Shown in pieces: positions 1 to 12,559 of a stretch of 64,000 nucleotides of DNA. How positions within the stretch are numbered: position 1 is the stretch's first letter; each line of letters opens with the position of its first letter. The DNA lies in contig OX459102.1 of assembly GCA_949775045.1 (NCBI GenBank), positions 17,192,660 through 17,256,659 on the forward strand, in the 5' to 3' direction. Position numbers and translations under genes: made by a program. The notes under the pieces are model-generated. The model did no database searches and was not told where the DNA came from. It worked only from the letters and a program-made list of their open reading frames with translations. Source of the DNA: Metridium senile (Eukaryota > Cnidaria > Anthozoa > Actiniaria > Metridiidae).

Positions 1-233
1 TTCAGAATTGAACCTTTACTTTATTAAGATACCATATTTGTGGGATTTCATCAAACAATATCATTCGTTCAGTACTAAAATGCATATCAAAACCCCATTT
101 TACAAATGCCATTGAAAGGAACTGGATTGATATGCACACGAATGGAGGTGAGTGAAGAGTAGTTTATAATACTTGAGTATGCTGCAAAGGAATAAATGGA
201 GAGACACATATATAACCATGTTTATATTTGCAG

Positions 234-3200
234 GTACTGGGGCACCACCAACACAGGCACCAACATCATCGCCAAACAACATGGTCACTGACTTTCAGAA
301 TCTGGGCTTCTGGCAACAGGACAAGAATGACAAGTTTGACTGGACATTGAGAAGTGGTAGCACTTCATCTTCCGCCACTGGACCCAGCTCTGGTCAGGGT
401 GGATCAGGTTGGTGGAAATGTGATCTTATGCTATGAAACCCAAATTACCATTATCGTTACCTAGAAATGAAATAAGACATATATGTTGTTTTTGGAAAAT
501 ACATGTACTTTGTTATTTCCAAATTCCAGGAAACTATGCCTACATCGAGACATCCAGCCCACGTGCCAATGGTGACATTGCCAGACTGGTCTTCAAAGGT
601 TCTTATGGCGGAGATATGTGCATGACTTTCTTCTATCATATGTATGGAGCCACTATCAACACATTGACCATCTACAGCAACAACAAGATTGTCTTCCAAA
701 GGAAGGGTAACCAAGGCAATGCCTGGCAAAAGGCCTCTGTAACACTCAATGGAAATAGTAATGTAAGTCAGGGTGTAACGACTATTCATGAGCATTCGTT
801 AGTGATTTCTCAACCAGTTGTCGTCGAGAGACGAATTAAAAAATTAAAAGCACATTTAAAGATTCTTTTAATTAAACGTTTTTGAGAAGAAAAAAAACTA
901 TGTATACTTCCAGGTTGTGATTGAAGGTATTGCTGGTAGTTCGTACACTGGAGACATTGCTATTGATAGCATCACTGTAGTCAATGGAGCATGTGGTTCC
1001 CCAACAGGTTTGTGTTTGAAGACTCAATAATAGCTAGTGCTAGTACTCGACATTATTTTGAACCATCTAAATCGGTTAATTTTTGAGATTAGAACCCTTA
1101 TACGGTAAGGTTTGAGTTGGAAACTTCATGCTCGATATAGCAGCTTTTTCTAAACCAATCTTATGCAAAAAAAAAAAAAAACATAGAATAAAATAGATGA
1201 AAAACGCGCGCACATGCATTTGTTCGTCGCTTGGGCTTCCTGTGTCGACTACTGCTCGTGATATCTGTTACTACTAAACTAGAGAGATTTGCCAAGAAAA
1301 GCTAGGCGAGAAACGTTTTTGAATTTTGCCATTTTTCAACCATTCGTCACCAAGCAACGGCGGCCACAGGAAGCCCAACAGATATGAAGAGCAATAGTCG
1401 ACACAGGAAGCCCAAGCGACGAACAATTGAATGCGCGCGAATTTTTTCATCTATTTTATTCATAATTATTGATTGATTAGGGGTCCCTGTGCTATTCCAA
1501 TGTAAAAATGCTTCCCTAGATCTTATCAGGGCACGTTATTGCTGTGACAGTTATGTGATGATTGAGATAGTTTTGATGGCGATGATGACGAACTTGATGA
1601 TTGTGATTGTGATAATGATTAATGAGATATTAATGATGGTGATGTTGAAACGAGCGTAGTAACGATGCTAATGATGATACTGATGATTGTGACCCTACAA
1701 TGATAAAGTAGATGGCAATAATGATCATCAAAAAGGAGTAAAACAAAGGATTCTTTGGATCTATTGCTCTGTTTTTACTATAGGTATGGCAAACGACTTC
1801 CAAAGTCTGGGCCTCTGGCAACAGGACAAAACAGACAAGTTTGACTGGACATTGAACAGTGGTGGTACTCCATCCTATGCTACAGGACCGAGCTCTGGAC
1901 AGGGCGGATCAGGTTGGTGTTATGCTCCTCCTGAATTACCACTGATAATAAACTCTTAGCATACTTGGAAAATACATGTAATTTGTTATTTCCAAATTCC
2001 AGGAAACTATGCCTACATCGAGACATCCAGCCCACGTACCAATGGTGACATTGCCAGACTGGTCTTCAAAGGTTCTTATGGCGGAGATATGTGCATGACT
2101 TTTTACTATCATATGTATGGAGCCACTATCAACACATTGACCATTTACAGCAACAAGAAGAATGTCTTCCAAAGGAAGGGGGATCAAGGCAATGCCTGGA
2201 AAAAGGCCTCTGTAACACTCAATGGAAACAGTAATGTAAGTCAGAGTGTAACGACTATTCATGAGATTTTGTGATCAGTTGTGTTTAATAAATATGATTG
2301 CTGTTTTAAAGATTACTTTAATGAAAGGTTTTTCAGAATGGAACACTGTATATTTCCAGGTTGTGATCGAAGGTATTGCTGGTAGTTCGTACACTGGAGA
2401 CATTGCTATTGATAGCATTACCGTTGCTCTTGGTTCGTGTGGCGGTGTATCTCCCCCAACACCACAACCACCAATACCACCTGCAGGTAAAACAGACAAT
2501 CGAAGCTTTGATCAAACTGTTTTATTTCTTTAGCTTAGTTTATGGCAAATAAAAAACCTATTGGTCTGTTACACTTCATGAACTGTGTACGTTGAAATGA
2601 ACATTGTGTCTTTGGAAAAAAAACCTTCAAAGGATAAACCTTTTGATCTATCACGGGCATCATTAAACTATGTTTCTATTGTCAAAAAATTGAACCATTA
2701 ATCTGTTGCAAAGTTAAATGAAGTTTTCTTCGGGCAGGTTCTTGCGGCATGAAGCCAGCAATGTCCCGTATCGTGGGAGGAACACAAGCCAAGGTTCACA
2801 GCTGGCCATGGCAAGCTATGCTCACCACCACTTCCGGCTTTGCATTCTGTGGAGGTTCACTTGTACATCCACAGTACGTGGTTACAGCCACCCACTGCAT
2901 CTCCGGAAAATCAGCTTCTCAACTGAAAGTCAAGTAAGTTGAATAACCATAATAACCATAGAAGTATTGCCAAGTCATAACTCAAACACTCGTCTGTCTC
3001 CCACAGACTTGGAGCTCACTACAGAGTCAGTGGATCGACTGGAAAGGAACAAATCATCGACGTTGCCCAGATCTTTGCCCATCCACAATACCACAAACCT
3101 ATGAGGTATAGCAACGACATTGCTGTACTTAAACTGGCTCGCCCAGCGGTCTTGAACAGCGCCGTGTCAACCGTCTGTTTGGGTGATGATTCAAATCCTC

Positions 3201-3559
3201 TGCCATACGATGATCTGAACAAGAAATGTTACATCACTGGATGGGGTACATTGTCCTCTGGAGGGTCCGCGCCAAACACTTTGATGCAAGCATCAGTTCC
3301 TTTGGTGTCAAAATCCCGCTGTCTTGTAGGCTACCCTGGAAAGATTCACGATTCTATGTTGTGCGCAGGATTAGATGCTGGTGGTGTTGACGCATGTCAA
3401 GGTGACTCTGGTGGACCGCTTGTCTGTGAGTTTAACGGGCGCTGGTTCCTTGAGGGAGCAACAAGCTGGGGATATGGATGCGCTGCTCCAAAGAAATATG
3501 GTGTTTACGCTCTTGTTCGCTACAACAACAAGTGGGTAAAAGGCGTTATGGGCATTTGA
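234..3559 (+). CDS. MAM-MAM-trypsin secreted serine protease (5' partial)
   Basis: Exons seen at 234-407, 530-762, 914-1007 (first MAM domain), 1794-1912, 2003-2235, 2360-2486 (second MAM), 2738-2933 and 3007-3559 (trypsin domain); all have GT-AG junctions and the domain boundaries are phase 1. A Thr/Pro linker (APPTQAPTSSP) precedes MAM1 and a second Pro-rich linker (SPPTPQPPIPP) precedes the protease. The protease starts with the activation site RIVGG and has His in VVTATHC, Asp in NDIAVL and Ser in GDSGGP. Asp six residues before the Ser and the SWGYGC segment predict trypsin-like (Lys/Arg) specificity. It should be a secreted, activatable endopeptidase; MAM domains mediate adhesion or oligomerisation in known families. 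The start codon and signal peptide lie upstream of the window. The two MAM domains are nearly identical, as are parts of their introns, so the duplication is recent or homogenised. Confidence 0.9.
1187..1470. repeat. Palindromic MITE between the two MAM domains
   Basis: Long inverted arms: the left arm begins AATAAAATAGATGAAAAA and the right arm ends TTTTTTCATCTATTTTATT. The inner parts (CGTCGCTTGGGCTTCCTGTG and its complement) also pair. No coding capacity. It lies in the intron separating MAM1 from MAM2. Confidence 0.75.
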
Positions 3560-3577
3560 AACAGGTAGGTCAGTCGA

Positions 3578-3694
3578 CAACAACAACAAGAGAAACAGCA
3601 ACAACAACAACAGAAACAACAGAAACAACAACAACAACAGAAAAAAACAACATCAACTTCAGAAACAGCATTGCACAATAATAGAAACATCATT

Positions 3695-3731
<37 letters not shown>

Positions 3732-3735
3732 TTAT
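3578..3735 (+). repeat. CAA-rich simple repeat in 3' UTR of the protease gene
   Basis: Imperfect (CAA)n just after the stop codon. A GTAGGT-like donor follows the stop at about 3564, so the 3' UTR may be spliced. Antisense frames give leucine-rich shadow ORFs that are not genes. Confidence 0.8.
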
Positions 3736-3949
3736 CATCTTCAAAATCAACAATAACAACATCAAAAATATTGTCTAACAACAAAACATCAACAACACTA
3801 CAAGGTTATTATTGAATTTGTTTGATGAATTCACTCATTTTTTATATTTTGTTTCAACAGATAAAGAGAACATAACCGGGAATCAAGATAACGGACTAAC
3901 CATAATGTTAGCAAAATGATATGTAGAAAATAGATATTACACAGTATTA

Positions 3950-3955
3950 AATAAA
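3950..3955 (+). terminator. Poly(A) signal of the MAM-trypsin gene
   Basis: AATAAA about 390 bases after the stop, followed by a T-rich stretch; the expected spacing for a cleavage/polyadenylation signal. Confidence 0.5.
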
Positions 3956-4046
3956 GGTATTGAACATTTCAAACTTGTCTGCTATTTTTTGTGTTCATAG
4001 CAAAACAGTTATATATATAAATTACAGATTTATAATGCATGTGCGA

Positions 4047-4331
4047 TGTACACCTGTTTCAAAGAACGTTGTCAGAAGGAGATCTGCAATCTGCAATCTG
4101 AGACCGAAATGAATTCTGGGGTACAGCAGTTTTTTTCTCTTTGCATGCACTTTCTGGCTTCGGATATGGCGATGGTAAATATAAATCTGAAGGTGCTAAG
4201 CACACAAAAACAACAAACAGGGCCATGCAGGCCTGGGTTTTGCAGCACGCAATTTTCCTGAATTCATTTCGGTCTCAGATTGCAGATTCAGATCTCATTT
4301 TGACAACGTTTTTTTTGAAATAGGTGTATAC
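4047..4331. repeat. TIR MITE, family GTACACCTRTTTCAAA (copy 1)
   Basis: Left end GTACACCTGTTTCAAAG, right end TTTGAAATAGGTGTATAC, with an inner inverted pair (GCAATCTGAGACCGAAATGAA and its complement). The same terminal sequences occur at 56568-56831 with a different centre. Confidence 0.75.
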
Positions 4332-4679
4332 CAGTATGAATTAGCGAATTATCCTACAACTTACGTACCAATCGAAGTCAAGCAATCATGCGGGAAATCC
4401 AACTTATATATAAATAAGTAATATAGATACCCTTGAGTCACATACAAGAAAGGTTTGTCTGACTGTACGTATTTCTTTGATGTGATTTGAGAAACTCTTT
4501 CATGTAAATCGACACACATTTTTACAAAGTTAGTGAACGGCTAATGGTGCATGGTAGGCGGCTGCACGAACGAAAGGAACTGTGGGTATTTGCTATTTAT
4601 GCTTTTTTTGTGTAAAGGAAGTCCGGAATTTACTGCTAATACCTGCCCCACTTACGGTCAGGTCACTAATATAACCACT

Positions 4680-4965
4680 TTTGACAATAACCTTTTTGAA
4701 TCGGCTGTAACACAGGGAGACCAACCACGAGTAGTTTGATAACAATAAACTTCTTAAATCGGTTGTAACACAGGGTGACCAACCATGACAAAGTTGATAA
4801 CAATAAACTTCTTGAATCGGTTGTATCACAGAGAGACCAACCATGAGTAGGTTGATAACAATAACCTTCTTGAATCGGTTGTAACACAGGGAGACCAACC
4901 ATGAATAGGTTGATAACAATAACCTTCTTGAATCGGTTGTAACACAGGAATACCAACCATGAATA
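4680..4965 (+). repeat. Tandem repeat, about 58-bp unit, 5 copies
   Basis: The unit contains TTCTTGAATCGGTTGTAACA then GACCAACCATGA, starting near 4680, 4738, 4796, 4854 and 4911. The rest of the interval up to about 5300 holds no gene that I can see. Confidence 0.8.
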
Positions 4966-5299
4966 GCTTGCTAATGAAAAATAACATTGTTTTTTATTTG
5001 TTTTTGTATAGCGGATGGTACTGGTTATTAAAAGTATTAAAACAGCTGCTAGTTATAGCAAAAACATTTTAAAACCAAACCGAGCAAAAGCGCTGACAGA
5101 TCAAACCATTTCCCATGCAAAACAACCTACCATGAATAATAAATAACTCAAATCTTCTCACTTACATAAACACTGTTTGATGCTATTAAAGTTTTATGTT
5201 GCGATACTTCAAAATCCATTGAGTCAATAAACCTGCGAGTCGAGAGTCAATTTAAAAGTCAAATTGAGTGTTGTCTGTGACTTTTATCCCGTGTTGACA

Positions 5300-5435
5300 A
5301 AGCTGACAAAAACACAACAGCCGCAAATAGTTCGCGTCCAACCGACAGAACAAATGCAAATCCTTTTCAATTATAAAGTGAATTCCTTAATTGCAACGCA
5401 AGAAATTACATCAAGATCGTTTTAACCTTAAAAAG
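5300..5435 (+). promoter_or_regulatory. Possible 5' non-coding exon of roadblock
   Basis: A strong donor (AAAAAG then GTGAGT) follows 5435, and the coding exon downstream begins after an acceptor at about 6940, so a leader exon ending at 5435 is plausible. The exon start is unknown and there is no transcript evidence. From 5436 to 6300 I see only AT-rich sequence with no convincing ORF. Confidence 0.25.
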
Positions 5436-6299
5436 GTGAGTGAAAAACGAAAACGTTTTTGCTAACCGGTATGCTAAAGTTACATTTTGCAACTGTAAAG
5501 AAATTGGAACGACGAAAAGGAATGTAAATGTTGTTTGAAAATTTATCTTACACTATGAACTCTCAACGGCTATTCGTGCAACAATATCGGACGAAATCCT
5601 TTTAAAATATTCATGTAACACTGCATAATTGTGATATACTTTGAATTGAATATTTTTTTATCATCCAAAACGACTGAAAACAAAGCAACGGTTATTGATG
5701 GTCGGGAAACGTAGAGGCTAACGTTTATGCTCTAAATGATTGGGCCTAACAGTATTATTATTTAATACAGAGCGGCATGAAAGTAATAATGTTTAATATA
5801 AATATATGTTCCCTGTTCATTCTCTCGACGGGAATTCATCATAAATAGAAATACACGATTATCGAATTGAATAGCGTAACAGATAGAACACTGTTGCTAT
5901 AGTGATAGTCCATAAACAAACGAACAGCAGCACAGGTGGTATAATTTTCAGGGCCTGTTTTCTTTTTCTTACTTAAACCGTTCGCTTATTTCTTATCAGT
6001 TATTTATTTCTGGTCTCCAAGGTAATTTGAATTACTTATTCATTTTAATTCATGTTTTAATTTTTTATATTTCAAGATGGCATCGCTTCATATTGTACAA
6101 ATATATACAAGAGAAGAAGCAATGAAGCATATTTTATTCTTTACAGCGGTTCAAATACCACGAAAAAAAATTATCGAATTAATTAATCGAATTGATCTTT
6201 TCAATGTATTCATATTTCTATTATTATTTTCGCTGCTATTATCGGTATTGTCATCATAATTATTACCACCTCCTACAGGGATTTAGGAATTTCTATTAT

Positions 6300-6900
6300 T
6301 ACAACTAACATTATTGTCATCCTTAACCATCATCCCCTTCACCACCACCAGTAACATCGAGCCATCATTATCGTCATCATCACCATCACAACCTATATTG
6401 TCATAATTCCTCATTATGACCATGAACATCATCGCCACCACCACTAACAGAAGTCTTTACCATATCAAAATTATCGTGATCACTACTACTATCATCACCA
6501 CCAATATTGTCATCATTATCGTCATGACAATCATCATCTTCATCACCACTAACATCAGTGTTTACCATCACTATCACCAATACTATCATCAACAGCATCA
6601 CAACTATCATCACTAATAGTCATCACTATCGTCTTCATGACCAACATCTTCATCGTGGACATCACCCCTACTATTATCATAAACACTTACACAAATTTAT
6701 CAAAGTGTCATGTAATAGTTTTCCATAGTTGTAAATATCTACATGTATGTGTAAATAAAGAATTGAATCACACCCTATATTGTCATCATTACCGTCATGA
6801 CCATCATCACCGCTAACATGTCTTGGCCATCATACATCATCAATACTTTGTCATCATCAATACTTTGTCATTATCATCATCATCACTAACATTATCACTA
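6300..6900. repeat. ATC/CAT-rich degenerate trinucleotide repeat
   Basis: Low-complexity CATCATCACC-type sequence upstream of the roadblock coding exon. His/Ile and Met/Asp shadow ORFs in it are not genes. Confidence 0.8.
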
Positions 6901-6966
6901 CTACTGTAACCAATTTCTAAACATACTTTTTCTACCAACAGTTCTACAACAATACCAAGTAATTCA

Positions 6967-8210
6967 ATGGATCGTAAACACGTTGAACAAATACTAGACC
7001 GTATTCAAGTGCAGAAGGGTGTACTAGGACTTATCATAGTCAACCAAGACGGTCTACCAGTCAGATCAACGTTAGACAACTCGACTACATTGCAGTATGT
7101 TAACATGTGTAAATCACTGTGTGGAATAGCTAAAGGCGAGTTTAGACAAATATTATACAAACACTAAAAGCATGCAACATAATTTGTACTAAAAAGTACT
7201 AAATAGTGTTATCTCTATTGTATTCTAGAGTACAAACACTAAAAGCATGGAACATAATTTGCACTAAATAGTGTTATCTCTATTGTATTCTAGAGTACAA
7301 ACACTAAAAGCATGCAACATAATTTGCACTAAATAGTGTTATCTCTATTGTTTTCTAGAGTACAAACACTAAAAGCATGCAGCATAATTTGCACTAAATA
7401 GTGTTATCTCTATTGTTTTCTAGAGTACAAACACTAAAAGCATGCAACACAATTTGCACTAAAAGTATTAAAGTGTTATCTCTATTGTTTTCTAGAGTAC
7501 AATCAATAAAAGCACGCAACATTATTTTCACTAAATAGTATTAAATAGTGGAGTTATCACTAGAGTACAGACACTAAAAGTGTGCAATACTTTTATTTAC
7601 CACTAAATAGTGTTGATTGTTTAATCAACACTATAGAGAGAACAAAAGAATTTGCATAATTTAGCAGTATTTATGTTGCACACTTTTAGTGTTTGTACTC
7701 TATTGTTTTCTAGAGTACAAACACTAAAAGCATGCAAATAGCACTAAATATTCACTGTATAAATGAAAATTAAGTTCCTGACATTTAAAAGTTAAATGTT
7801 ACTGTGGTTTTCGACTTTCTGCGAACTCAGACATTTAAACGGCTCATTGTTAAATACGTTTTTAGCTGCCGTCAATCAAGGATTTAAAAGGTACCAACTA
7901 ATTAGTTTTGATCGAAGCCAGCTAAAAACGTGTTTCACAATAAGCTATGGGAATGTCTGAGTTTGAGAAAGTCGAAAACCGCAGTAAAAGATGAAATTAA
8001 AATGGGTGTTTTTTAATATTTGTAAATGTTTTTTTAATACTGTTTCTAGGGGTTGTACGAGATACAGATCCAACAAATGATCTGGTAATACTACGAGTAC
8101 GCACTAAGAAGAATGAAGTGATAATGGCACCATCAAACAGACAGTTTCTGATAGTAATACAGTCTGATAATCAATTAAATCAAGGAGCAATACCAAACAT
8201 TTTAGAATGA
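6967..8210 (+). CDS. DYNLRB: Dynein light chain roadblock-type
   Basis: Two coding exons, 6967-7135 and 8050-8210, give a 109-residue roadblock/LC7 protein. Family landmarks: an N-terminal helix ending QVQKGVLGLIIVN, the segment GLPVRSTLDN, then VVRDTDPTNDL and RVRTKKNEVIMAP, as in animal DYNLRB. Roadblock dimers bind the dynein intermediate chain and help attach cargo. The C-terminus is about 12 residues longer than the usual family end (extra tail after LIVIQ). The intron begins GCGAGT rather than GT: phase and homology fit only the junction AAAG/GCGAGT to TTTCTAG/GG, so this appears to be a GC-AG intron. That intron contains a 65-bp tandem array. The gene is convergent with MED20. Confidence 0.9.
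7150..7740 (+). repeat. 65-bp tandem array in roadblock intron
   Basis: The unit contains AGAGTACAAACACTAAAAGC and GCACTAAATAGTGTTATC; AGAGTACAAA recurs at 7227, 7292, 7357 and 7421, with decayed copies to 7740. Each unit carries the small palindrome CACTAAATAGTG. Confidence 0.85.
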
Positions 8211-8274
8211 AAACATGATACTAAAACATTTTGTGAACGTGACAGAGGTACAATGATTTACCATTGTCATCATC

Positions 8275-8565
8275 ATTAATATCCTCATCATAATCATCAA
8301 AGCCCCCATCAACATTATCATCATCATATACTTGACATTATTATCCTCATCATAATCATCAAAGCCCCCATCAACATTATCATCATCATATACTTGACAT
8401 TATTATCCTCATCATAATCATCAAAGCCCCCATCAACATTATCATCATCATATACTTGACATTATCCTCATCATAATCATCAAAGCCCCCATCGACATTA
8501 TCATCATCATATACTTGACATTATTATCCTCATCATAATCATCACAGCCCCCATCAGCATGATCA
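8275..8565 (+). repeat. 63-bp tandem array downstream of roadblock
   Basis: Unit beginning TCCTCATCATAATCATCAAA, about 4.5 copies, starting 65 bases after the roadblock stop codon and so probably in its 3' UTR or flank. Confidence 0.85.
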
Positions 8566-9301
8566 TGATCACCACCACTTCATCATCATTATCAATGTAA
8601 AAACTGTATAAAGAGTGTTATAACCCAGGTGTTAGTGATGTTCATAGGTTGTGATCATCTAGGTGTATGTAGTCTTGACAAAGATGGTTGGTGTCTGATG
8701 TTTCTACAACCTGAATTCACCCAGAATAGAAATATGACTTCTGCTCAGGTTGTGCAAATGTCAGACACCAACAGTCACTCTCAAGACTACAACTTGTATA
8801 TACTGTACAAAAAAGCTAACAAATAAAGGTCACAACACAAGAAATGAAGTGACTTGATTATTTAGGTATAATCTACTCCCCTTGTGCACCAGATATCCCT
8901 ACAGAATTCATATTATGGGTTGTCTCTCTTACTTTTGTATGTGAAAAACAAAAAAAAAAGCTTTGAAAACTTTATCACAAGTGATTAGGGACCCAAAGTA
9001 GCTGTATTCTTGTTTAAATGTTCTCTAAATGATCTCTAATAAATAGTTCTATACACTGTACATCTAATGAGCCAAACAGTCCAGTAAAACGTTGTTATCA
9101 GTCTTGTAGTACACTATATATTCTTGTATCACTGGCCTTTAAGTTCTACCTGTGTTACAGTATTTGATGAACCAAAAAGTGTAGTTTTTCTAGTCTAACT
9201 CCAACCAATGTGTATGTTAATACCAATCTCTCTTTCACAAACAATTCTGCAACATAACATCTCACAGGCCAAACAATCTGGTTTAGGTTTTAAATATGCT
9301 T

Positions 9302-9470
9302 TTGTTGTGATGGTTGCCCAGTTAGATATCCTCTTGTTGTGATGGTTGCCCAGTTAGATATCCTCTTGTTGTGATGGTTGCCTGCTTAGATATGCTCTTG
9401 TTGTCATGGTTGCACAGTTAATTAGTTCTTGTTGTCATGGTTGCCCAGTTAGATATCCTCCTGTGTACAT
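9302..9470 (+). repeat. 33-bp tandem repeat
   Basis: Unit GTTGTGATGGTTGCCCAGTT followed by AGATATCCTCTT, about five copies with drift, immediately beyond the MED20 stop codon (that gene runs on the minus strand). Confidence 0.75.
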
Positions 9471-9486
9471 TGGTCTGGGAGCCTAG

Positions 9487-12400
9487 CTAACTTGGTGCAT
9501 ATGTCGATGTTGATCTCTCCTTTACGAACAGTTCTACATATTGCAATATTATATCTGATGGTACAAACATTCCAGTGTCTCTATTGGATATTTTAGGAGG
9601 TGAAGGTGGAGTGAAAGAGCTTCCAAGAAAACTAGCAGCCCATTCCATCATAAGATTCCAACACTGATCAACATCGCCACATGGAAGATACTCCAGCTAA
9701 GAAAGATAGACAAGAATGTAAAAAGTAACAAGGGATGAATTTCTAAACTCAAAAGCCAATTCACAACATCTTTGAATATCAAGAAACACAACTTTTGAAA
9801 TTAGTTTGGTTAAAAAAGTAAAATTCAAAAACAGTAAAACAAAACAATGCTTGGTATAACAATGTTATTTGTAACTGTCAAAAAAAGTAAACTAAACTTA
9901 ATTTTACTGATGTTTCAAGCTCCATGAAGTGAATTTTTTAAGTTGCTGCAAATCTCATTGTATCACCTATTGATTGTATCAAACACCAACACAGCCTAAG
10001 TAATGTTTTGGCCGTGGAGCCAAAGCAGCGTGATTGTATAGCCGATACAACACAGAGGTGAATGTTGTAAACTACTTGAAAAATTTTGAGGTTAGTTCTT
10101 TCAAATTTTACCAAAATTTCAAGATTAAAGTAAATATAAGTTCAAACTTATGCAAATCAGGATATCCAACACTAGTGTTGTATCAGATATACAACACTCG
10201 TCATGGTCATGGTTTCTTTTGTAAATGTCTCATTAATTAGTCATGAGTTTTTTAAAATACATGTAGTTTACTCACCACTTTCCACATACACCCTTTCTGA
10301 GAAAGTTTGTCACCCGTTGAAAAGCAAACAAGCTAGTGTTGCAAAGGATCATGGATCAGTTCAAAAAGCCAAATGTGCATTTGGCACGCATTTCTTGTTG
10401 TCTAATAAGTCAAAATGGTCATTTCTCAATAACACATTGACAAGTGTAGCCATGTGGCCATGAAATCCCTGTGTCCTAATAACATAGGTTACCCATAGTC
10501 CCCTGCGCTTCACAGGTGACAAAGTTTCTCGGAAAGGGTGCATATAACAATGTTAGTAACTTACTTCTATAACAACTCCTTTGACACTGGAGCCAACTAG
10601 AACTTGTCCTATCTTTAAGATAAAGTCCCCATGCTGATATCTTGTTCCTTTGAACTGCAACATAAAATGATGATGCTGATTGATAACATTATTACCATTA
10701 TGATGATGCTGATCATAGTGATTGTGATAAGGATGATATGAAAGATGATTATGATGATCCTAATGATCAGAAACATAACAAATATGAAGGGAACAATGGT
10801 GCTAATTGGAATAATGTAACAGTATTATCAATGAATTGAAATGGCTATATTTATCGATTTCTTTAAATCTTATCCAGTATAACCCATTATTATCCAACTA
10901 GTCATAGACAAGTAAAAGTATCGCAGGAGTAGGAATGGATTGAGTAAAAATATCCAGCAATATTTTTACTCGTCTATCTAGCACTCAAGTAAAACAATAT
11001 TTTGCATTATAAAAGAACAAAACCTTCTGATTGGATAATAAATAACCAGTCCTACTCCTGATATATCTTTACTCGTCTATGACTAGTTGGATAATAACAT
11101 ATCTTATTAGACAGTTTGTTGTGTAATACGGAGGCTCGTCAAAATACAGCGTTTCACTCGTAAAATATCCAACCGTATTACACACCAAGCTGTCTAATAA
11201 GATATTTTATTATCCAACTAGTCATAGATGAGTAAAAATATCGCAGGAGTAGGACTGGATCGAGTAAAATATCCAGCCATATTACACATCAAACTGTCTA
11301 ATAAGATATATGTATTACAAGGTGAAAGTCCCTGACTGCTTGCTTGATTTAATAAACAATATGATATACCTCTATTTTAGAAGGTTTTCTTGGAACATAA
11401 AATGCTTTCATTCTTGACATCACAGAATCAAAACCTGCATCTGCCACAAGGCATATACCACTATCTAGTACAGCAAATGATGTATATGGAAACTCTGTGT
11501 TATGGACGACATGGATGTAATTGGTTGAAGATTGTACTGAAATAAACAGCAAGACAAATAAAAAACAGGCTAATCTTGACTGTTATTGTACATTAAAGTA
11601 GAGCAGTAAATAAGGATAAAATAAACACATTTTCTGGGGTTGATCTAGCCTATTCAGTCAACTGCTCTATTTTTAACATTGAAATAGGGAAAATATGATT
11701 GATTAATGAAAGGGTTTACAAATAAATAATTGAAGAATACAAAATGAATGTATAAATGAATGGTTGAATGAATGAATGAATAATTGGATGAATAAATGTA
11801 GATGAATAAATGCATGGATGGATGAATGGATGGATGAGTATAACTAAATCAAAGTGGGACGGGCTAAAGTTCGAAACGTTAGTAAAGTTAAGTCATGTTT
11901 TACAGTGTTACAAATTTCATTATATTACCTATCGTTTATATCAAACCTGACGCAGCCTATACTAGTTTACTCGCTAGTTTCCATTCAAAGAATGCATAGA
12001 TAATTAAAAACATTACCAACAAGGTACAACCAAACACATGTACATGTTAGGTACAATACAATATAATAAAGTTTATTTAAAGAGGGTATCACTTCCACAT
12101 GACAGTACACTATAAGAACTGATCACCCAGTAGCCCTCCTAAGGTACAGCAATATAATAAATGGATATAGTGAAAAGCAGACGAACAACAACAAGAACAA
12201 AAACAACAATATTACTTACATGTGCCATGGCTTTGGTACGACTCGCAGTCAAGGCACCAAGTTCCCGTTTTACGGGCACCAAGTATTTCAGCTCGTTTTT
12301 GTAACTGTTCTACTGTCTGTTGACCGCTTTTTCCTTCTTGTATCTCCCATTGAAATACCCTGAAAGAACAGAAAAACGCACCATAATTCTCAACATCAAA

Positions 12401-12537
12401 GTAACTCTAGTAGAAAAGCAAAAACTACGGTAAAAAAAAACAGCAAAAGCGATCAAAATAAAACTAATTCAGTACTGCATTAAGTACTATGAAGTGTAAT
12501 AGATGTTTAAGTAGCAAACGTACCTTGTTACTCCCAT
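9487..12537 (-). CDS. MED20: Mediator complex subunit 20
   Basis: Five minus-strand exons: 12524-12537 (only MGVTR-), 12220-12359, 11370-11536, 10565-10654 and 9487-9696. All junctions are GT-AG and in phase, giving 206 residues against about 212 in vertebrates. Matching landmarks are the MGVT start, GQQTVEQL, TWCLDCESY, HNTEFPYTSFAVLDSG, the cysteine-rich segment CGDVDQCW and the C-terminal helix ILQYVELF. MED20 is a head-module subunit of Mediator that pairs with MED18 and links activators to RNA polymerase II in the nucleus. The 14-nt first coding exon is too short to find by ORF scanning; it is supported by phase and by the conserved MGVT. Confidence 0.93.
9915..10015 (-). repeat. Dispersed repeat with GACGCAGCCTATACTAG motif (degenerate copy)
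   Basis: Resembles the better copies at 11870-11990, 18185-18410, 25295-25516 and 32440-32545, including a decayed form of the adjoining hammerhead-like hairpin. Confidence 0.5.
10265..10550. repeat. TIR element, family ACACCCTTTCTGAGAAAG (copy 1)
   Basis: Left end CACCCTTTCTGAGAAAGTTT, right end AAAGTTTCTCGGAAAGGGTG. The interior (AAAGGATCATGGAT, GGTCATTTCTCAATAACA, ATGTGGCCATGAAATCCCT) recurs at 21915-22210. Small ORFs inside are not genes. Confidence 0.75.
10885..11315. repeat. Complex inverted repeats in MED20 intron
   Basis: Three copies in both orientations of a segment containing TATCCAACTAGTCATAGA and ATCGCAGGAGTAGGA, plus paired TAAGATAT/ATATCTTA ends around CTTATTAGACAG. Probably nested foldback elements. 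Confidence 0.7.
11865..11990 (+). repeat. Dispersed repeat with GACGCAGCCTATACTAG motif
   Basis: Contains a degenerate hammerhead-like hairpin (GGGCTAAAGTTCGAAACG), then TACAAATTTCATTATATTAC and GACGCAGCCTATACTAGTTT. Same family as 18185-18410 and 25295-25516. Confidence 0.65.
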
Positions 12538-12559
12538 TATTAAGGAGATTTTTGATTTG

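Noticed and set aside
8275..8565. Regular spaced repeats that could suggest a CRISPR array
   Set aside because: The whole 63-bp unit is repeated with no unique spacers, and the context is animal DNA; an ordinary minisatellite.
8629..8826. Small ORF (LGVCSLDKDGWCLMF) after roadblock
   Set aside because: Has an upstream AG and fairly normal codon content, but no recognised domain, no donor partner and no second exon; could be 3' UTR or a retained fragment. Left uncalled.
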